Positions 6,180-7,733 of a stretch of 7,733 bases of DNA are shown here, piece by piece. Numbering within the stretch: the stretch's first letter is position 1; each line of letters begins with the position of its first letter. The notes below the pieces were generated by a model. It made no database searches. It had not been told where the DNA came from and saw nothing but the letters and a program-made list of their open reading frames with translations. The stretch is from NCBI GenBank assembly GCA_934149275.1, contig CAKPEG010000037.1, positions 1-7,733 on the forward strand. The letters are read 5' to 3'. Made by a program: the position numbers and the translations under genes. This DNA is from an uncultured Clostridia bacterium. GTDB lineage: Bacteria; Bacillota; Clostridia; TANB77; CAG-508.

Positions 6180-7478
6180 CTATTTTAAAATCTCCCAATA
6201 ACCACTTTTGTTTGACCCAACTCTTCTTATATATTCCTTATCCTTTAAACTTCTAATTATTTTATTAATATATACTTCACTATATTCTGTTAGTCTTATA
6301 AAATCAGTAGTTTTATATGTTGGATTACTTTTTATTAATTCTAAAAGTTTAATTTCAGCATCATTTAGTTCTATATTTTCTGGTGTTTTATCAATACTTT
6401 CTAGCAATTCCTTATTCAATGGTATTGTAACAATTATAGTATGTTCACTTATATAAAAAGCATCTTTTCCATAATTTTTAACTATTAAAGGAATTCCATG
6501 TCCAGTTTGGTCAATATAATCCAAATCGCTAAATACTTTTAAAAGTTTTTTATTTATTGGTTTTGATACTCCAGCAAAAAAATCTTCCATAGTTAATGCT
6601 GAAGGTAATCCGCCATTAGACACAATTTCTATTCTATCATCATATATATACACTGCTGGTGGTATTTCTTCTGACCACTTTGTGTGCACACATGCATTCA
6701 TCCATGCTTCTTTAAAAGAACTAAAATCAAAATACTTTTCTTCTTGTCTTTGAATTCCACCTACTTTAACTTTAGTTTCATTTATACTTTCCATATATTC
6801 TAAAACATTATTTACAGATAATAATAAGCATTTTCCACCATAATCAGTTCTTTTCAGCATAACAGTTTTATCAGTTCCAGCAAATGTAACCACCTTAATT
6901 GATAAATCATTTTTATCTGCTAATAATTCTGCCATCAAATTATACTTTTTATTGTTGTTCATCAATCCCAAGTTTTCTTCAAATTTGTCATTATTAATTT
7001 TTATGTCGTTTGATAAGTATAAACCTTTTAACATTTTGAATGTTAAATCCTGATTTACTGCTTCTTTTTGAGCTATGAAGTCTGGCTCTCCATCTCTATT
7101 TATTAAAGCTTTTAACATTTCAGGAGATAACTGTTTATCTTCATCAAATGATCTACTATAATATTTTCCAAAAGCCGAATATGGAACATTATCTCCTTTT
7201 ACATAAACCTTTATGATCTTTTTATCTTCTATAAGTTCTAACGCAATATTAGGTATTACTTGTGGTTTTATTCCTTCTGCAATTTTTCTTGAAACATCCC
7301 TTAATGTATTTTCATTTAAATCTGCTTGTCCTATAACATCTCCGTTGTTTTTTACTCCAAAATATAAGGTAGCTTCGCCATGTTTATTTAACATAGCAGA
7401 AATTGAAATCACACCTTCAATAAGTTCGCTTGTGCTTTTTTTGAATTCGATTTTTTCAGATTCTAAGCCTAAATTCAT
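6180..7478 (-). CDS. AlbA_2/Schlafen-type ATP-binding transcriptional regulator-like protein
   Basis: This 432-residue protein has the three-part layout of predicted 'ATP-dependent' regulators. Residues 6-120 form an AlbA_2 (Schlafen AAA_4) domain: ESEKIEFKKS, then AMLNKHGEATLYFGVKNNGDVIG, ending at YSRS and the LSPE helix. Residues 250-355 form a GHKL/HATPase-like domain with an N-box EAWMNACVH (Glu257, Asn261), a DRIEIVSNGGLP motif (281-292) and DQTGHGI (323-329). Residues 372-430 form a winged helix ending GSNKSGYWEIL. Such proteins are thought to bind ATP and DNA; targets are unknown, and relatives are frequent on mobile elements. The ATG at 7478 has AAAGGAG upstream at 11 nt, somewhat long. 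A good promoter with repeated -10 sequences precedes it. It would be cargo if the element spans this region. No partner gene overlaps it. Confidence 0.88.
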   Translation of the reverse strand: MNLGLESEKIEFKKSTSELIEGVISISAMLNKHGEATLYFGVKNNGDVIGQADLNENTLRDVSRKIAEGIKPQVIPNIALELIEDKKIIKVYVKGDNVPYSAFGKYYSRSFDEDKQLSPEMLKALINRDGEPDFIAQKEAVNQDLTFKMLKGLYLSNDIKINNDKFEENLGLMNNNKKYNLMAELLADKNDLSIKVVTFAGTDKTVMLKRTDYGGKCLLLSVNNVLEYMESINETKVKVGGIQRQEEKYFDFSSFKEAWMNACVHTKWSEEIPPAVYIYDDRIEIVSNGGLPSALTMEDFFAGVSKPINKKLLKVFSDLDYIDQTGHGIPLIVKNYGKDAFYISEHTIIVTIPLNKELLESIDKTPENIELNDAEIKLLELIKSNPTYKTTDFIRLTEYSEVYINKIIRSLKDKEYIRRVGSNKSGYWEILK

Positions 7479-7497
7479 ATAAAATCAATCTCCTTTT

Positions 7498-7545
7498 ATT
7501 CTATACTTTATTCTATACTTTATTCTATACTTTATTCTATACTTT
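7498..7545. repeat. Perfect 4 x 12-bp tandem repeat in the promoter/leader of the regulator
   Basis: Four exact copies of ATTCTATACTTT (minus strand AAAGTATAGAAT) run without interruption from the ribosome binding site up to the -35 box. Every copy carries TATAGAAT, a -10-like sequence. Gain or loss of copies by slippage would change leader length in 12-bp steps. Confidence 0.95.
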
Positions 7546-7551
7546 TGTCAA
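7522..7551 (-). promoter_or_regulatory. Promoter of the ATP-binding regulator
   Basis: A perfect -35 TTGACA lies at 7546-7551. The -10 falls in the second repeat copy, either TATAGA (7524-7529, 16-bp spacer) or TAGAAT (7522-7527, 18-bp spacer). Two further -10-like copies lie downstream at wrong spacing. The start codon is about 45 bp beyond. Confidence 0.7.
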
Positions 7552-7591
7552 ATATTCTAAAATTTTTATTTTCAATTTTATTCAATAACTG

Positions 7592-7641
7592 CTTCCTCAC
7601 GACCAATTTTTATATACCTGTATCCAAAAGTGGTCAGGAAG
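7592..7641. repeat. Inverted repeat with 25-nt loop
   Basis: CTTCCT (7592-7597) plus GACCA (7601-7605) pair with TGGTCAGGAAG (7631-7641), an 11-bp stem interrupted by a 3-nt bulge. There is no T-run, so it is not a terminator. It sits between the regulator promoter and the insertion-sequence-like end and may belong to the latter. Confidence 0.6.
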
Positions 7642-7663
7642 AGCCATTTATCTCAAAAATCAT

Positions 7664-7733
7664 AACCACGTGTAAAACGCGTGGTTTGAACTTGCCCTAA
7701 AAGGGCTTATAACATTGCCAGCGCCAAACGACG
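7664..7733. mobile_element. Probable IS200/IS605-type element end (partial)
   Basis: Two neighbouring hairpins, AACCACG(tg)/(cg)CGTGGTT (7664-7686, loop TAAAA) and GCCCT/AGGGC (7694-7706), are joined by TTGAACTT and followed by TTATAACATTGCCAGCG. This arrangement, and its markedly higher GC than the rest of the window, resembles the hairpin-bearing ends of IS200/IS605 elements in Clostridia, which lack terminal inverted repeats. No transposase is visible; it would lie beyond 7733. The assignment rests on remembered resemblance, not on a match I could run. Confidence 0.45.

Noticed and set aside
7498..7545. CRISPR array
   Set aside because: The repeats are 12 bp, contiguous and without spacers; they are a simple tandem repeat in a promoter.

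Overview
This AT-rich window looks like a low-GC, endospore-forming Firmicute, most likely a Clostridia-type bacterium. The evidence is the strong A/T bias, AGGAG-type ribosome binding sites, TTG and GTG starts, and the sporulation pair yqfC-yqfD. Every gene I can support lies on the minus strand, so the window is best read from its right end to its left end.

Right to left. (a) 7592-7733 is gene-free and hairpin-rich; its last ~70 bases resemble the end of an IS200/IS605-type insertion sequence. (b) 7498-7551 is a promoter whose -10 region is a perfect 4 x 12-bp tandem repeat. It drives a 432-residue AlbA_2/Schlafen-like ATP-binding regulator (6180-7478). (c) 5883-6179 holds a chain of four or five small hairpins and a strong sigma-A-type promoter for a sugar phosphate isomerase/epimerase-like TIM-barrel protein (5100-5882). 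(d) 4552-5099 has a clear rho-independent terminator, a 39-residue small protein and a palindromic operator-like site. (e) 2927-4551 is a large serine recombinase of the transposon/integrative-element type. It is broken by two single-base insertions 61 bp apart, and the intact 540-residue protein can be rebuilt by removing them. (f) Immediately after the recombinase comes the 3' part of a PdaA-like spore-cortex polysaccharide deacetylase gene (2478 to about 2885), which has lost its 5' part at the recombinase boundary. (g) A nested 128-bp palindromic repeat separates that fragment from yqfC-yqfD and a partial, unrecognised third gene that runs off the window at position 1.

Interpretation. An integrative element using a large serine recombinase appears to have inserted into a pdaA-like gene, next to other sporulation genes. 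One junction is at about 2875-2926. The other junction, with the missing 5' half of the deacetylase, is not in the window, so the element should extend past 7733. The ATP-binding regulator and the isomerase would then be cargo. The arrangement resembles known sporulation genes interrupted by recombinase-bearing elements (such as skin in sigK), so developmental excision restoring pdaA is worth testing. Against it, the recombinase as given is frameshifted. Both lesions are the same (an extra C before GGA), so either real decay or a systematic sequencing error is possible.
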